Origin: Bradyrhizobium glycinis
GTDB taxonomy: Bacteria; Pseudomonadota; Alphaproteobacteria; Rhizobiales; Xanthobacteraceae
Assembly (NCBI RefSeq): GCF_016031655.1
Contig: NZ_JACCHQ010000032.1
Span: forward strand, 1 to 64,000
Direction: 5' to 3'
Length of the DNA: 64,000 nt
The notes beneath the pieces are model-generated. The model was not told where the DNA came from and ran no database searches. It worked only from the letters and a program-made list of their open reading frames with translations. A program made the translations under genes and the position numbers. This document shows positions 34,598-44,122 of the stretch, in pieces; within the stretch, counting starts at the first letter, position 1, and each line of letters opens with the position of its first letter.

Positions 34598-36128
34598 GAT
34601 CTTCCTGAAGAACGGCGCGACGGCGCTTTGCGCAGGCGCCGTCGTGCTGTCGTCGTTTTCGCTCGGTGCCGAGGCGGCGCGGCGTCACCATCGCAGCCAC
34701 CATCATCATCTGCCGCGAACGCCTGCCGCTCCGTCGCGGCCCTTGCCCTATCCGCAGCTCTCCCTGCCGTTCGAAATTCCCGGTGCGCAATATCTGCCGC
34801 TCGCCTGGGCGGACGTGAAGGGGTGGGGCGACGACAATCATCTCGCCGCCTACAAGACCTTCCGCGCCAGCTGCAAACCGATCAATGCGCAGAACGGTGC
34901 GGCCGAAGCCAAGGCTGAACCCAAGGCCGAACCGAAGGCTTTGGGTGCCTCGCTGGGCGAGCCCTGCCGGGTTGCCAAGACGCTCGATCTCACCGATGAC
35001 GGCAAAGCGAAGACCTTCTTCGAGGAGAATTTCACGCCGCTGCGGATCTCGCGGCTGGGCGAGCCCGATGGCTTCGTCACCGGCTATTACGAGCCGGTGC
35101 TGGAGGGGTCGCGCACGCAGACCGACGTCTACAACGTGCCGGTCTATCGCCGTCCCTCGAACCTGTTCGTGCGCGGCTACAAGCAGGATTCGGTCAGCCT
35201 GCCCAACAAGGGTCCGGTCTATCGCAAGATCGGTCGCCGCAAGCTGGTGCCCTATTACGACCGCGGCGAAATCGAGGACGGCAAGATCGCCGGCCGCGGC
35301 CTCGAGATCGCGTGGCTGAAGGATCCGACCGATCTGTTGTTCGCCCAGATCCAGGGCTCGGCGCGGATCAAGTTCGAGGACGGCAGCTCGGTCCGGCTCA
35401 ATTACGACGCCTATAACGGCTATCCCTACACGGCGGTCGGTCGCATCCTGATCGAACGCGGCATCATCCCGAAAGAGGAGATGTCGATGCAGAAGATCAG
35501 GGAGTGGATGGCGCAGAATCCCGATGGCGCCAAGGAGCTGCGGCGCGCGAACCGTGCCTACGTCTTCTTCCGCGAGGTCAATCTCTCCGACAAGGACGAG
35601 GCGGTGGGCGCGCAAGGAATTCCGCTGACCGCGGGGCGCTCGATCGCGGTCGACAAATCGCTGCATGTCTACGGCACGCCGTTCTTCATCGAGGGCGAGC
35701 TGCCGATCGAATCCGAGCGCGCCAAGACGCCGTTCCATCGGCTGATGATCGCGCAGGACACCGGCTCGGCCATCATCGGTCCCGCGCGTGCCGATCTGTT
35801 TTTCGGCGCCGGCGCGGATGCCGGCCGTGTCTCTGGCCGGCTGCGCCACCCCATGCAATTCGTGATGCTGGTGCCGAAGAGCCTCGATCCTGCCCCGCGG
35901 GCCGCGAAGCTGCCGATCCCGGATCCAAGGCCGTCGGAGAAGATCGCAAAGCTGTTTCCGCAGACGGACCCGGCAAAGACCGGCACGCCTGTCGCCGCGT
36001 CGGCGCAAGGCAAGAACGAAACGATTGCCGTCGCCGGCCCGGTACCGCTGCCGGTGCCGCGTCCCGCGATCGAGCCTGCCCCTGAGCCGCGCCGTCCGGC
36101 GAAGAATCGTCCTCATCGCCCGCAATGA
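34575..36128 (+). CDS. mltA: Membrane-bound lytic murein transglycosylase A
   Basis: 517 residues. The TTG at 34575 gives a signal peptide (IKIFLKNGATALCAGAVVLSSFSLGAEA) followed by a His-rich stretch. No lipobox Cys is evident, so it may be soluble periplasmic. The MltA domain includes FVTGYYEPVLEGS, LVPYYDRGEIEDG, LFAQIQGSARI and the 3D domain AQDTGSAIIGPARADLFFGAG, which carries the catalytic-site Asp. It cleaves glycan strands to 1,6-anhydro-MurNAc products. The C-terminal 80 residues are Pro/Ala-rich. Its start overlaps the Tim44-domain gene and its stop overlaps the Smr gene (ATGA). Confidence 0.93.
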   Translation: MAPEARIKIFLKNGATALCAGAVVLSSFSLGAEAARRHHRSHHHHLPRTPAAPSRPLPYPQLSLPFEIPGAQYLPLAWADVKGWGDDNHLAAYKTFRASCKPINAQNGAAEAKAEPKAEPKALGASLGEPCRVAKTLDLTDDGKAKTFFEENFTPLRISRLGEPDGFVTGYYEPVLEGSRTQTDVYNVPVYRRPSNLFVRGYKQDSVSLPNKGPVYRKIGRRKLVPYYDRGEIEDGKIAGRGLEIAWLKDPTDLLFAQIQGSARIKFEDGSSVRLNYDAYNGYPYTAVGRILIERGIIPKEEMSMQKIREWMAQNPDGAKELRRANRAYVFFREVNLSDKDEAVGAQGIPLTAGRSIAVDKSLHVYGTPFFIEGELPIESERAKTPFHRLMIAQDTGSAIIGPARADLFFGAGADAGRVSGRLRHPMQFVMLVPKSLDPAPRAAKLPIPDPRPSEKIAKLFPQTDPAKTGTPVAASAQGKNETIAVAGPVPLPVPRPAIEPAPEPRRPAKNRPHRPQ

Positions 36129-36715
36129 AACGGCCGTCCCGTCCGCCCGTGCTGGAGCCTCGCCCCTCGCGGCGCCGTCGCGCGCTGAGCGAGGAGGAGC
36201 GCGAGCTGTGGGATCTCGTCGCAAAGCATGTCAAGCCGCTGCGGAAGCATCGCGCGGCGAAGGCGCATCCTACTCCGCGCGCCGAGTCGTCGTCCGCGAC
36301 CCAGGTGACGAGGACGTCGCCACCGCCAACACCGGTTGCCGCTGCACCGTCACCACGCGTCGCAAAGCCGTCGATTCCGCCGCTGGCGCCGCTCGGCAAG
36401 CGCGAGCGGACTAAGCTGTCGCGCGGCCGCCGCGAGATCGAGGCGCGGCTCGATCTGCACGGCATGACCCAGATGCGCGCCCATCGCGCGCTGGCCGGCT
36501 TCCTGCACCGCGCCCATCAGGACGGCCTCACCTTCGTGCTCGTCATCACCGGCAAGGGCCGCAGCGGCGGCGAAAGCGGCGTGCTCCGCCGCCAGGTGCC
36601 GGAATGGCTCAGCCTGCCCGAATTCCGCGCCTTCGTTGTCGGCTTCGAGAAAGCCGCGATCGGCCATGGCGGCGAGGGGGCGCTGTATGTGCGGATCAGG
36701 CGGGCGAGAGGGTAG
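36125..36715 (+). CDS. Smr/MutS2-domain protein
   Basis: 196 residues. A basic, Pro/Ser-rich N-terminus opens RPSRPPVLEPRPSRRRRALS. The C-terminal Smr domain has LDLHGMTQMRAHRAL and VLVITGKGRSGGESGVLR. The Smr domain is a nicking or RNA-cleaving fold. Stand-alone alphaproteobacterial members have no settled function. The ATG overlaps the mltA stop (ATGA), giving a Tim44-mltA-smr transcript. Confidence 0.92.
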   Translation: MKRPSRPPVLEPRPSRRRRALSEEERELWDLVAKHVKPLRKHRAAKAHPTPRAESSSATQVTRTSPPPTPVAAAPSPRVAKPSIPPLAPLGKRERTKLSRGRREIEARLDLHGMTQMRAHRALAGFLHRAHQDGLTFVLVITGKGRSGGESGVLRRQVPEWLSLPEFRAFVVGFEKAAIGHGGEGALYVRIRRARG

Positions 36716-36724
36716 TGATTCTAC

Positions 36725-36846
36725 ACCTCTCCAGCTTGCCGGAGAGGTCGGCGCGAAGCACCGGGTGAGGGCTCTCTCCTCTTGGGGAATCCCTATGCGG
36801 AGAAAGCCCTCTCCCCCCCTCCCCCGCGGGGGAGGGAGCGCACCGC
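36725..36846. repeat. Palindromic intergenic repeat, family C (copy 1)
   Basis: ACCTCTCCAGCTTGCCGGAG at the left, GGTGAGGGCTCTC in the middle, and CCCTCCCCCGCGGGGGAGGG at the right. It is an inverted version of 40481-40602. It fills the whole gap between the convergent Smr gene and the minus-strand membrane-protein gene. Confidence 0.8.
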
Positions 36847-37971
36847 CTAAAACGGCCGCACGATTCCGACGCGCGGGATCAAGGTGATGATCAAACCGAA
36901 GATGTTTGTCCTTTGATCCTCCGCCGGAATCAGCGGGACCTGCTGCTTGGCCGGCAGCATCTTCACCGCATGCAGGATCAGGAACAGGCAGACCGCCCAG
37001 TTGGAGATCCAGCGCGAATAGTCGAACACCATCGCGAACATCACGAGATAGGCGGCGCTGATGCCGACCAGCGCTGCGGTGATGAGCCGCTTGTGCAGAT
37101 CGCTGGCGAGCGCGCTGATCAGGCTCGCGAAGAAGCGCCACAACGGCGTGTGCAGCCAGATCAGAAGCGCAAACACGGGCACGCCGAGGATGTTGTGCGG
37201 CAGGCGGCCCCAGGTGTCGGCAACCTCCTTCGCCAGCGGCTGGTACCAGATGTAGGCGAATTGCAGGAGGTCGGTGCGCGCAGGGTCGGTCATCCGACTC
37301 TTCAGATAGGCGACGAAGTCTGCTTCGGCGACCGGCATCGTTCCCAGAAACTGCGCGGCGAAGAACAGCGCGGAGACGGCGGCGAGAGCGATCATGCCGA
37401 AGACGACATTGCCGCGATTGTAGCCGCAAGCGAGGTAGTGCCGGATCACGACGATGGTGATGATCGTCGGCACATACATCAGGAGATGAATGTGATGGAT
37501 CAGCACGAGAATGATCGAGAACAGCGCAGCCGTCGCCACGAAGCCGAGCGAGCCCGCCGGCATCAGCAAGAGGATGATGGCCAGCGCGCAGCCATAGATG
37601 TCGAAATGGCCGAGCGTGTGCATGAAGTTCTTGAGGAAGAACGGCGATCCCGCGGTGAAGACGAACAGCGGCAGCGTTCTCGCCGAGAAGCCGAACGTCT
37701 TCTGGAAGAGCCTGGCATAGAGGCCCAGGGTCGCAAGCCACGTCGCCCCGCCGAGCGCGAACACTGGCCATACCGGCACCTTGTCCGTGAACAGCGCGAC
37801 GATAGCCCCGATCAGCGCGCGCTTGATGAAGCCGAAATGATAATCGACCAGAAGATGGATGTAGGGGACGTAAGGCGGCAGCTGGATCTTGTGAATGAGC
37901 ACGCCAACGATGACCGCCGCGTTGATCGCGAGCAGGAGCCGCCAGGGATTTTGCAGGATGCGCACGGTCAC
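36847..37971 (-). CDS. Polytopic membrane protein of unknown function
   Basis: 374 residues with about nine or ten hydrophobic segments, GTG start. Recognisable patches are HFGFIKRALIGAI near residue 47, GSPFFLKNFMHTLGHFDIYG (about 108-127) and SIILVLIHHIHLLMYVPT. A His-rich pair of loops, an aromatic WYQP loop and a C-terminal Pro/Ala cap also show. The topology recalls GT-C-type or O-antigen polymerase-like membrane enzymes, but I recognise no catalytic signature and assign no function. It sits alone between a family C repeat and hslU. Confidence 0.8.
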   Translation of the reverse strand: MTVRILQNPWRLLLAINAAVIVGVLIHKIQLPPYVPYIHLLVDYHFGFIKRALIGAIVALFTDKVPVWPVFALGGATWLATLGLYARLFQKTFGFSARTLPLFVFTAGSPFFLKNFMHTLGHFDIYGCALAIILLLMPAGSLGFVATAALFSIILVLIHHIHLLMYVPTIITIVVIRHYLACGYNRGNVVFGMIALAAVSALFFAAQFLGTMPVAEADFVAYLKSRMTDPARTDLLQFAYIWYQPLAKEVADTWGRLPHNILGVPVFALLIWLHTPLWRFFASLISALASDLHKRLITAALVGISAAYLVMFAMVFDYSRWISNWAVCLFLILHAVKMLPAKQQVPLIPAEDQRTNIFGLIITLIPRVGIVRPF

Positions 37972-37999
37972 GCCGCATCCATAGCGTGACCGCCCCGAA

Positions 38000-39304
<1,305 letters not shown>

Positions 39305-39357
39305 GTCACCTTAGCTAGGGTCAGAAGCGGGCCGGGACAAGCTGCTTTTTTCCGCCG

Positions 39358-39975
39358 TCAGATGATCGGCGGGCCGGATTGCCATTGCTTCACGGCCTCG
39401 ACCGGATGGATCAGCATCAGGATATTGAGCGTCAGATTGTCGCGAATGTGGAGCGCCAGCATGATCTCCAAGGCGAGCCCAAGCAGCGCCGTCGCGCTGA
39501 CAGGCAGCGCGCGCGCGATCAGGAACCCCAGGATCATGGCGAGATTGTCCGAGACCGAATTGACGATGCTGTCGCCGTAATAATCCAGCGAGATGGTGCC
39601 GGCGCGGTAGCGTTCGATGATGAACGGCGAATTCTCGACGATCTCCCAGGTGCCTTCGATCAGCATCGCGACGATCAGCCGTGCCGGCCAGGAGAGACGC
39701 AGGAACGGCAAGCGCGCGAACAGCAGCCAGGTCAGGCCGTAGAACAGGAAGCCGTGCAGGACGTGTGAGAACGTGTACCAGTCGGCGATCTGCTGAGAAT
39801 TCTCCGAGCTGTTCACCACGCCGTGCCACAGCTTGATGGTGCCGCAGGTGCAGATCGGCACGCGCCCCATCGCAAGCAGGATCACGGCCTGCAGCGCCAG
39901 CAGCAACAGCGCGATGCCGGCCCAGGCGAGCGGCGGGACAGCGACCTTGCTCTCGCGCGTCTGCACCAGCGTCAC
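39358..39975 (-). CDS. DUF2585 (UPF0314) membrane protein
   Basis: 205 residues, GTG start at 39975, overlapping the stop of the acetyltransferase by four bases (GTGA). About five or six membrane segments. Conserved patches are CTCGTIKLWHGVV, SENSQQIADWYTFSHVLHGFLFYGL, EGTWEIVENSPFIIERYR and YYGDSIVNSVSDNLAMILGF. The charged residues within helices (His, Glu, Asp) hint at an enzyme or metal site, but no function is established. It is commonly located beside hslU in Rhizobiales. Confidence 0.85.
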   Translation of the reverse strand: MTLVQTRESKVAVPPLAWAGIALLLLALQAVILLAMGRVPICTCGTIKLWHGVVNSSENSQQIADWYTFSHVLHGFLFYGLTWLLFARLPFLRLSWPARLIVAMLIEGTWEIVENSPFIIERYRAGTISLDYYGDSIVNSVSDNLAMILGFLIARALPVSATALLGLALEIMLALHIRDNLTLNILMLIHPVEAVKQWQSGPPII

Positions 39976-40457
39976 GGTTCGCGCACCATCAGCAATGCCG
40001 GACCGTCCGGCGTCTCGACCATGCGCTCGCGGACGAATCCCGCCTTCTCATAAGCGCGTATCGCGCGAGCGTTGAGCGGGTCCGGATCGGTGACCATGCG
40101 GGGCAGACCCTGCCGAAACCATTCATCGACGAATTGGCGCGTCAACGCCGAACCATGCCCGCGCGCGATCATGTCGCTTTCGCCGATGAACTGGTCGATG
40201 CCACGCGTGCCCTCCGGTTGCGGCCCGAAGCCCGTATTCCAGGCGGTCAGGCGGTAGCATTGAAGATAGCCGAACGGCCTGTCGCCGGCCAACACGATGA
40301 ACTGGTCCATCGCCGGCTCGTCGAGATCGCCGCTGACCAGCGAAAACTGCTCGTCCGGATCGCCCCACCACTCCCGCACATGCGCCTCGCCGAGCCAGCG
40401 CCGGATCAGCGGCAGGTCGGCTGAGGTCATGGGATGGAAGGTGTAGGTGGGGGCCAT
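39972..40457 (-). CDS. GNAT-family N-acetyltransferase
   Basis: 161 residues from the ATG at 40457 (MAPTYTFHPMTSADLPLIRRWL). The GNAT core has WWGDPDEQ, FGYLQCYRLTAWN, GIDQFIGESDMIARGHGSALTRQF with the CoA pyrophosphate loop, and TDPDPLNARAIRAYEKAGF. The overall layout is that of AAC(6')-like acetyltransferases, but chromosomal Rhizobiales members between hslV and hslU need not act on antibiotics. The upstream in-frame extension comes from the adjacent repeat and is discarded. Substrate unknown. Confidence 0.87.
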   Translation of the reverse strand: MAPTYTFHPMTSADLPLIRRWLGEAHVREWWGDPDEQFSLVSGDLDEPAMDQFIVLAGDRPFGYLQCYRLTAWNTGFGPQPEGTRGIDQFIGESDMIARGHGSALTRQFVDEWFRQGLPRMVTDPDPLNARAIRAYEKAGFVRERMVETPDGPALLMVREP

Positions 40458-40480
40458 TCTATCGGCCGCGGCGGCACTGT

Positions 40481-40602
40481 GCTCCCTCCCCCGCGTGCGG
40501 GGGAGGGTTGGGGAGAGGGTGCCTCCCCAATGGGACAATCCCCCAGAGGAAAGAGCCCTCACCCGGCGCTACGCGCCGACCTCTCCCGCAAGCGGGAGAG
40601 GT
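40481..40602. repeat. Palindromic intergenic repeat, family C (copy 2)
   Basis: GCTCCCTCCCCCGCGTGCGG at the left and CTCTCCCGCAAGCGGGAGAG at the right, with CCCTCACCCGGCGC between. It is the inverse orientation of the copy at 36725. It lies between hslV and the acetyltransferase, so an RNA hairpin here could set hslV above hslU expression. Confidence 0.8.
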
Positions 40603-40639
40603 TAGAGCCAGTCCGGAGCTCCGCTGTTCAATCACACCC

Positions 40640-41200
40640 CTAACCGCTTGCCAGGCTCTCGATCGTCACATTCCGATTGGTGTAGACGCAGATGTCCGCG
40701 GCGATGTCCAGCGAGCGGCGGACGATGCTCTCGGCGTCCTTGTCGGTGTCGAGCAGGGCCCGTGCCGCCGCCAGCGCGTAATTGCCGCCGGAGCCGATCG
40801 CCATCACGCCGGCCTCGGGTTCGAGCACGTCGCCGGTGCCGGTGAGCACCAGGGAGACGTCCTTGTCGGCCACGATCATCATGGCCTCCAGCCGCCGCAA
40901 ATAGCGGTCAGTGCGCCAGTCCTTGGCGAGCTCCACCGCCGCTCGGGTCAGCTGCCCCGGATATTGCTCGAGCTTGGATTCGAGCCGCTCGAACAGCGTA
41001 AACGCGTCAGCCGTGGCGCCGGCGAAGCCGCCGATCACGTCGCCCTTGCCGAGCTTGCGGACCTTCTTGGCATTGGACTTGATCACGGTCTGGCCGATCG
41101 AGACCTGGCCGTCGCCGCCGACCACCACCTTGCCGCCCTTGCGGACCGTCAGAATCGTGGTGCCGTGCCAGCCGGGCGAGCTGTTCTGGGAATCCTGCAT
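40640..41200 (-). CDS. hslV: ATP-dependent protease peptidase subunit HslV
   Basis: 186-residue N-terminal-nucleophile protease. A 13-residue propeptide ends WHG and exposes catalytic T14 (TTILTVRK). GGKVVVGGDGQVSIGQTVIKSNAKKVRKL, VIGGFAGATADAFTLFERLE and AIGSGGNYALAAARAL are diagnostic. It forms the double-hexamer chamber capped by HslU. It diverges from hisB. Confidence 0.97.
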   Translation of the reverse strand: MQDSQNSSPGWHGTTILTVRKGGKVVVGGDGQVSIGQTVIKSNAKKVRKLGKGDVIGGFAGATADAFTLFERLESKLEQYPGQLTRAAVELAKDWRTDRYLRRLEAMMIVADKDVSLVLTGTGDVLEPEAGVMAIGSGGNYALAAARALLDTDKDAESIVRRSLDIAADICVYTNRNVTIESLASG

Positions 41201-41392
41201 GAATGATCCTCGTTGTCCGGCCTGATTTAGGCGGTCAGGACCGAGGGCACAACGGGCCGTTCCGGGCCGAATTCGCTCACCATAGGCAGAAGTAGAGGCC
41301 CGGCCAGCCGTTCCCGCAGTAGCGAAGGTGTCATTTGGCTGTTAAGAGACTGGCGTTTTCGGCTCCCAAGCTAGAATGGAAACCGCATTTCA

Positions 41393-41986
41393 ATGCGCAC
41401 CGCGACGATCAAGCGCAAGACCAAGGAAACCGACATCGAGGTCTCCGTGAACCTCGATGGCACCGGCGTGGCCAATATCGCGACCGGCATCGGCTTTTTC
41501 GACCATATGCTCGATCTCCTCGCCCGCCATTCCCGCATCGACCTTACGGTCAAGGCCGTGGGCGACCTGCACATTGATTATCACCATACCACCGAAGACA
41601 CCGGCATCGCGCTTGGCCAGGCGGTCAAGCAGGCGCTCGGAAACATGGCGGGCATCACCCGCTATGCCGGCGTGCACATGCCCATGGACGAGACGCTCAC
41701 GCGCGTGGTGATCGACATCTCGGGCCGCCCGTTCCTGGTGTTCAAGGCCGACTTCCCCCGGCACAAGATCGGCGAGTTCGACACCGAGCTGGTGCGCGAG
41801 TGGTTCCAGGCCTTTGCCATCAACGCCGGCGTGACTCTCCACGTCGAAACCCTATATGGCGATAACAGCCATCATATCGCCGAGTCCTGCTTCAAGGGTC
41901 TGGCGCGGGCGCTGCGCACGGCCGTGGCGATCGATCCGAAGGCGGCGGGCGAAATCCCGTCCACCAAGGGCTCGCTCGGCGGCTGA
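41393..41986 (+). CDS. hisB: Imidazoleglycerol-phosphate dehydratase
   Basis: 197 residues, the monofunctional dehydratase of histidine synthesis without the phosphatase domain found in enterics. Metal-binding motifs are FFDHMLDLLARHSRIDL, DYHHTTEDTGIALG and DNSHHIAESCFKGLARAL. It heads hisB-DUF2628-hisH-hisA-hisF-hisE. The 192-base gap shared with hslV should hold both divergent promoters. Confidence 0.98.
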   Translation: MRTATIKRKTKETDIEVSVNLDGTGVANIATGIGFFDHMLDLLARHSRIDLTVKAVGDLHIDYHHTTEDTGIALGQAVKQALGNMAGITRYAGVHMPMDETLTRVVIDISGRPFLVFKADFPRHKIGEFDTELVREWFQAFAINAGVTLHVETLYGDNSHHIAESCFKGLARALRTAVAIDPKAAGEIPSTKGSLGG

Positions 41987-42049
41987 CATCTCCGTCTTGC
42001 GGCGAACGCTTGCTGGCGGTATCACTGAATTCGAGTACGGGGCATCACC

Positions 42050-42580
42050 ATGCCTGTCTACACAGTCCACGCTCCCTCACCCGCCGGAGCCGATCTGCGC
42101 GCGACCGACAGATTCGTGTTCGTACGCGACGGCTTCCATTTCTGGGCGATGATCTTCGGTCCGTTCTGGCTGTTGTGGAATCGGCTGTGGCTGGCGCTGA
42201 TCGGCTATCTGATCTTCCTGGCCGCGTTCAACGTGGGGCTGTCGAGCCTCGGCGTCGGGCGCTCCTCGATCTTCTTCGCCGATTGCATCCTCGCGCTGCT
42301 GATGGGCCTCGAGGCCTCGAGCCTGCGCCGCTGGACCTTGTCGCGCGGCAAGTGGCGGCAGCTCGACATCGTGGTCGCCGACGACAGCGATACCGCGGAG
42401 CACCGCTTCTTCGAGCGCTGGAGCCAGAAGCAGAACGGCATTGCTGGCGATCAATGGGCGGTCGAGCGCGGCGGGCCGCCGCCCACCCGCAACGTGCCGG
42501 GCCAGCCATTTTCGAACCCGCCGCCGATTCCGGCCGGCGGCATCATTGGATTGTTTCCAGAACCGGGAGGGTCAAGATGA
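42050..42580 (+). CDS. DUF2628 membrane protein
   Basis: 176 residues. The N-terminus YTVHAPSPAGADLRATDRFVFVRDGFHFWAMIFGPFWLLWNRLWLAL is the DUF2628 signature, with two or three membrane helices up to about residue 90. A soluble tail ends in a Pro-rich stretch. It is often embedded in alphaproteobacterial his operons, between hisB and hisH, with no known role. Its stop overlaps the hisH start (ATGA). Confidence 0.87.
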   Translation: MPVYTVHAPSPAGADLRATDRFVFVRDGFHFWAMIFGPFWLLWNRLWLALIGYLIFLAAFNVGLSSLGVGRSSIFFADCILALLMGLEASSLRRWTLSRGKWRQLDIVVADDSDTAEHRFFERWSQKQNGIAGDQWAVERGGPPPTRNVPGQPFSNPPPIPAGGIIGLFPEPGGSR

Positions 42581-43227
42581 GCGTCGCCATCATCGATTAC
42601 GGTTCCGGCAATCTGCATTCCGCCGCGAAAGCCTTCGAGCGCGCCGCGCGCAGCCTGGAGAGCCCGCAACAGGTCTTCGTCACCAGCGATCCGGACCGGG
42701 CCTACAGCGCCGATCGATTGGTGCTGCCGGGCGTCGGTGCCTTCGCCGATTGCCGGCGTGGGCTCGACGCCGTCAACGGCATGGTCGAGGCCATTACCGA
42801 AGCGGTCCGCGTCAAGGCGCGGCCGTTCTTCGGCATCTGCGTCGGCATGCAGCTGATGGCGAGCCGCGGCAAGGAGCATGTCGTCACCGAAGGCCTGAAC
42901 TGGATCGGCGGCGACGTCGAGAAGATCACGCCGCGCGATGAAAGCCTGAAGATCCCGCACATGGGCTGGAATACGCTCGAGGTGCTCAGGGAGCATCCGG
43001 TGCTCGACAAGCTGCCGCTCGGCCCGAAGGGCCAGCACGCTTATTTCGTGCACTCCTATCACCTCAACCCCGCCAGCGAGGCGGACGTGCTCGCGCGCGC
43101 CGATTACGGCGGGCCCGTCACCGCGATCGTCGCGAAGGACACCGCCATCGGCACGCAGTTTCACCCCGAGAAGAGCCAGCGCTTTGGCTTGGCCCTGATC
43201 TCGAACTTCTTGCGATGGAAACCGTGA
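42577..43227 (+). CDS. hisH: Imidazole glycerol phosphate synthase glutaminase subunit HisH
   Basis: 216-residue class I glutamine amidotransferase. The nucleophile is C88 (FFGICVGMQLM), and the other members of the triad are H196 and E198 in TQFHPEKSQ. It opens VAIIDYGSGNLHS. It supplies ammonia to HisF. It is translationally coupled to the DUF2628 gene and followed by a family B repeat before hisA. Confidence 0.98.
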   Translation: MSVAIIDYGSGNLHSAAKAFERAARSLESPQQVFVTSDPDRAYSADRLVLPGVGAFADCRRGLDAVNGMVEAITEAVRVKARPFFGICVGMQLMASRGKEHVVTEGLNWIGGDVEKITPRDESLKIPHMGWNTLEVLREHPVLDKLPLGPKGQHAYFVHSYHLNPASEADVLARADYGGPVTAIVAKDTAIGTQFHPEKSQRFGLALISNFLRWKP

Positions 43228-43248
43228 TTAATTCGGCGGCTCTCACCT

Positions 43249-43328
43249 CGTCATTGCGAGCACAGCGAAGCAATCCAGCGTCTTTCCGCGGCGGCAGTCT
43301 GGATTGCTTCGCTGCGCTCGCAATGACG
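43249..43328. repeat. Palindromic intergenic repeat, family B (copy 4)
   Basis: CGTCATTGCGAGCACAGCG at the left and GCTCGCAATGACG at the right, with AAGCAATCCAG facing CTGGATTGCTT inside: 80 bases. It interrupts the his operon between hisH and hisA, where it would be transcribed as a long hairpin. Confidence 0.85.
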
Positions 43329-43381
43329 GAGCGCTTAGCTGGCAGGTGCGTTCCCATGATGGGGACGAGAGCAGGTGCGAC

Positions 43382-44119
43382 ATGATTCTCTATCCGGCGA
43401 TCGACCTCAAGAACGGCCAGTGCGTGCGCCTCGAGCAAGGCGACATGGCGCGCGCGACCGTGTTCAATCTCAATCCCGCATCCCAGGCGCAGAGCTTTGC
43501 CGCGCAGGGTTTTGAATATCTCCACGTCGTCGACCTCGACGGTGCCTTCGCCGGCAAGCCGGTGAATGCCGAGGCTGTCGAAGCGATGCTGAAGACAATC
43601 AAGATTCCGGTGCAGCTCGGCGGCGGCATCCGCGATCTCGCGACCGTCGAAGCCTGGCTCGACAAGGGCATCACCCGCGTCATCATCGGCACCGCCGCGG
43701 TGCGCGATCCGGAGCTGGTGAAGTCCGCCGCGAAGACATTCCCCGGCCGGGTGGCCGTGGGCCTCGATGCCCGTGACGGCAAGGTCGCGGTCGAAGGCTG
43801 GGCCGAGACCTCGCAGGTGACGGCGCTGGAGATCGCAAAGCGGTTCGAGGATGCGGGCGTTGCCGCCATCATCTTCACCGACATCGCGCGCGACGGCCTG
43901 CTCAAGGGCTTGAACTTAGAGGCGACGATTGCGCTGGCCGACGCCATCTCGATCCCCGTGATCGCCTCCGGCGGCCTCGCCTCGATCGAGGACGTGAAAG
44001 CCATGCTGACGCCGCGCGCCAAGAAGCTCGCCGGTGCGATCGCCGGCCGCGCACTCTATGACGGCCGGCTCGATCCGGCCGCCGCCCTCACCCTGATCCG
44101 CGACGCGCGCAGGAGCTGA
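43382..44119 (+). CDS. hisA: ProFAR isomerase (1-(5-phosphoribosyl)-5-[(5-phosphoribosylamino)methylideneamino]imidazole-4-carboxamide isomerase)
   Basis: 245-residue TIM barrel. Catalytic D8 is in LYPAIDLKNGQCVRL. The second acid is in FTDIARDGLLKG, and the phosphate-binding loops are LGGGIRDLATV and IASGGLASIEDV. The half-barrel repeat shared with hisF is apparent. The gap to hisF is three bases, so the two are one translational unit. Confidence 0.97.
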   Translation: MILYPAIDLKNGQCVRLEQGDMARATVFNLNPASQAQSFAAQGFEYLHVVDLDGAFAGKPVNAEAVEAMLKTIKIPVQLGGGIRDLATVEAWLDKGITRVIIGTAAVRDPELVKSAAKTFPGRVAVGLDARDGKVAVEGWAETSQVTALEIAKRFEDAGVAAIIFTDIARDGLLKGLNLEATIALADAISIPVIASGGLASIEDVKAMLTPRAKKLAGAIAGRALYDGRLDPAAALTLIRDARRS

Positions 44120-44122
44120 CCC

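Noticed and set aside
36125..36715. Possibility that this gene is MutS2
   Set aside because: Only the C-terminal Smr domain is present; the MutS2 ATPase and clamp domains are absent.
39972..40457. Annotation as an aminoglycoside resistance gene
   Set aside because: The fold resembles AAC(6')-type GNAT enzymes, but the gene sits in a core hslVU locus without mobile elements. No substrate can be inferred.
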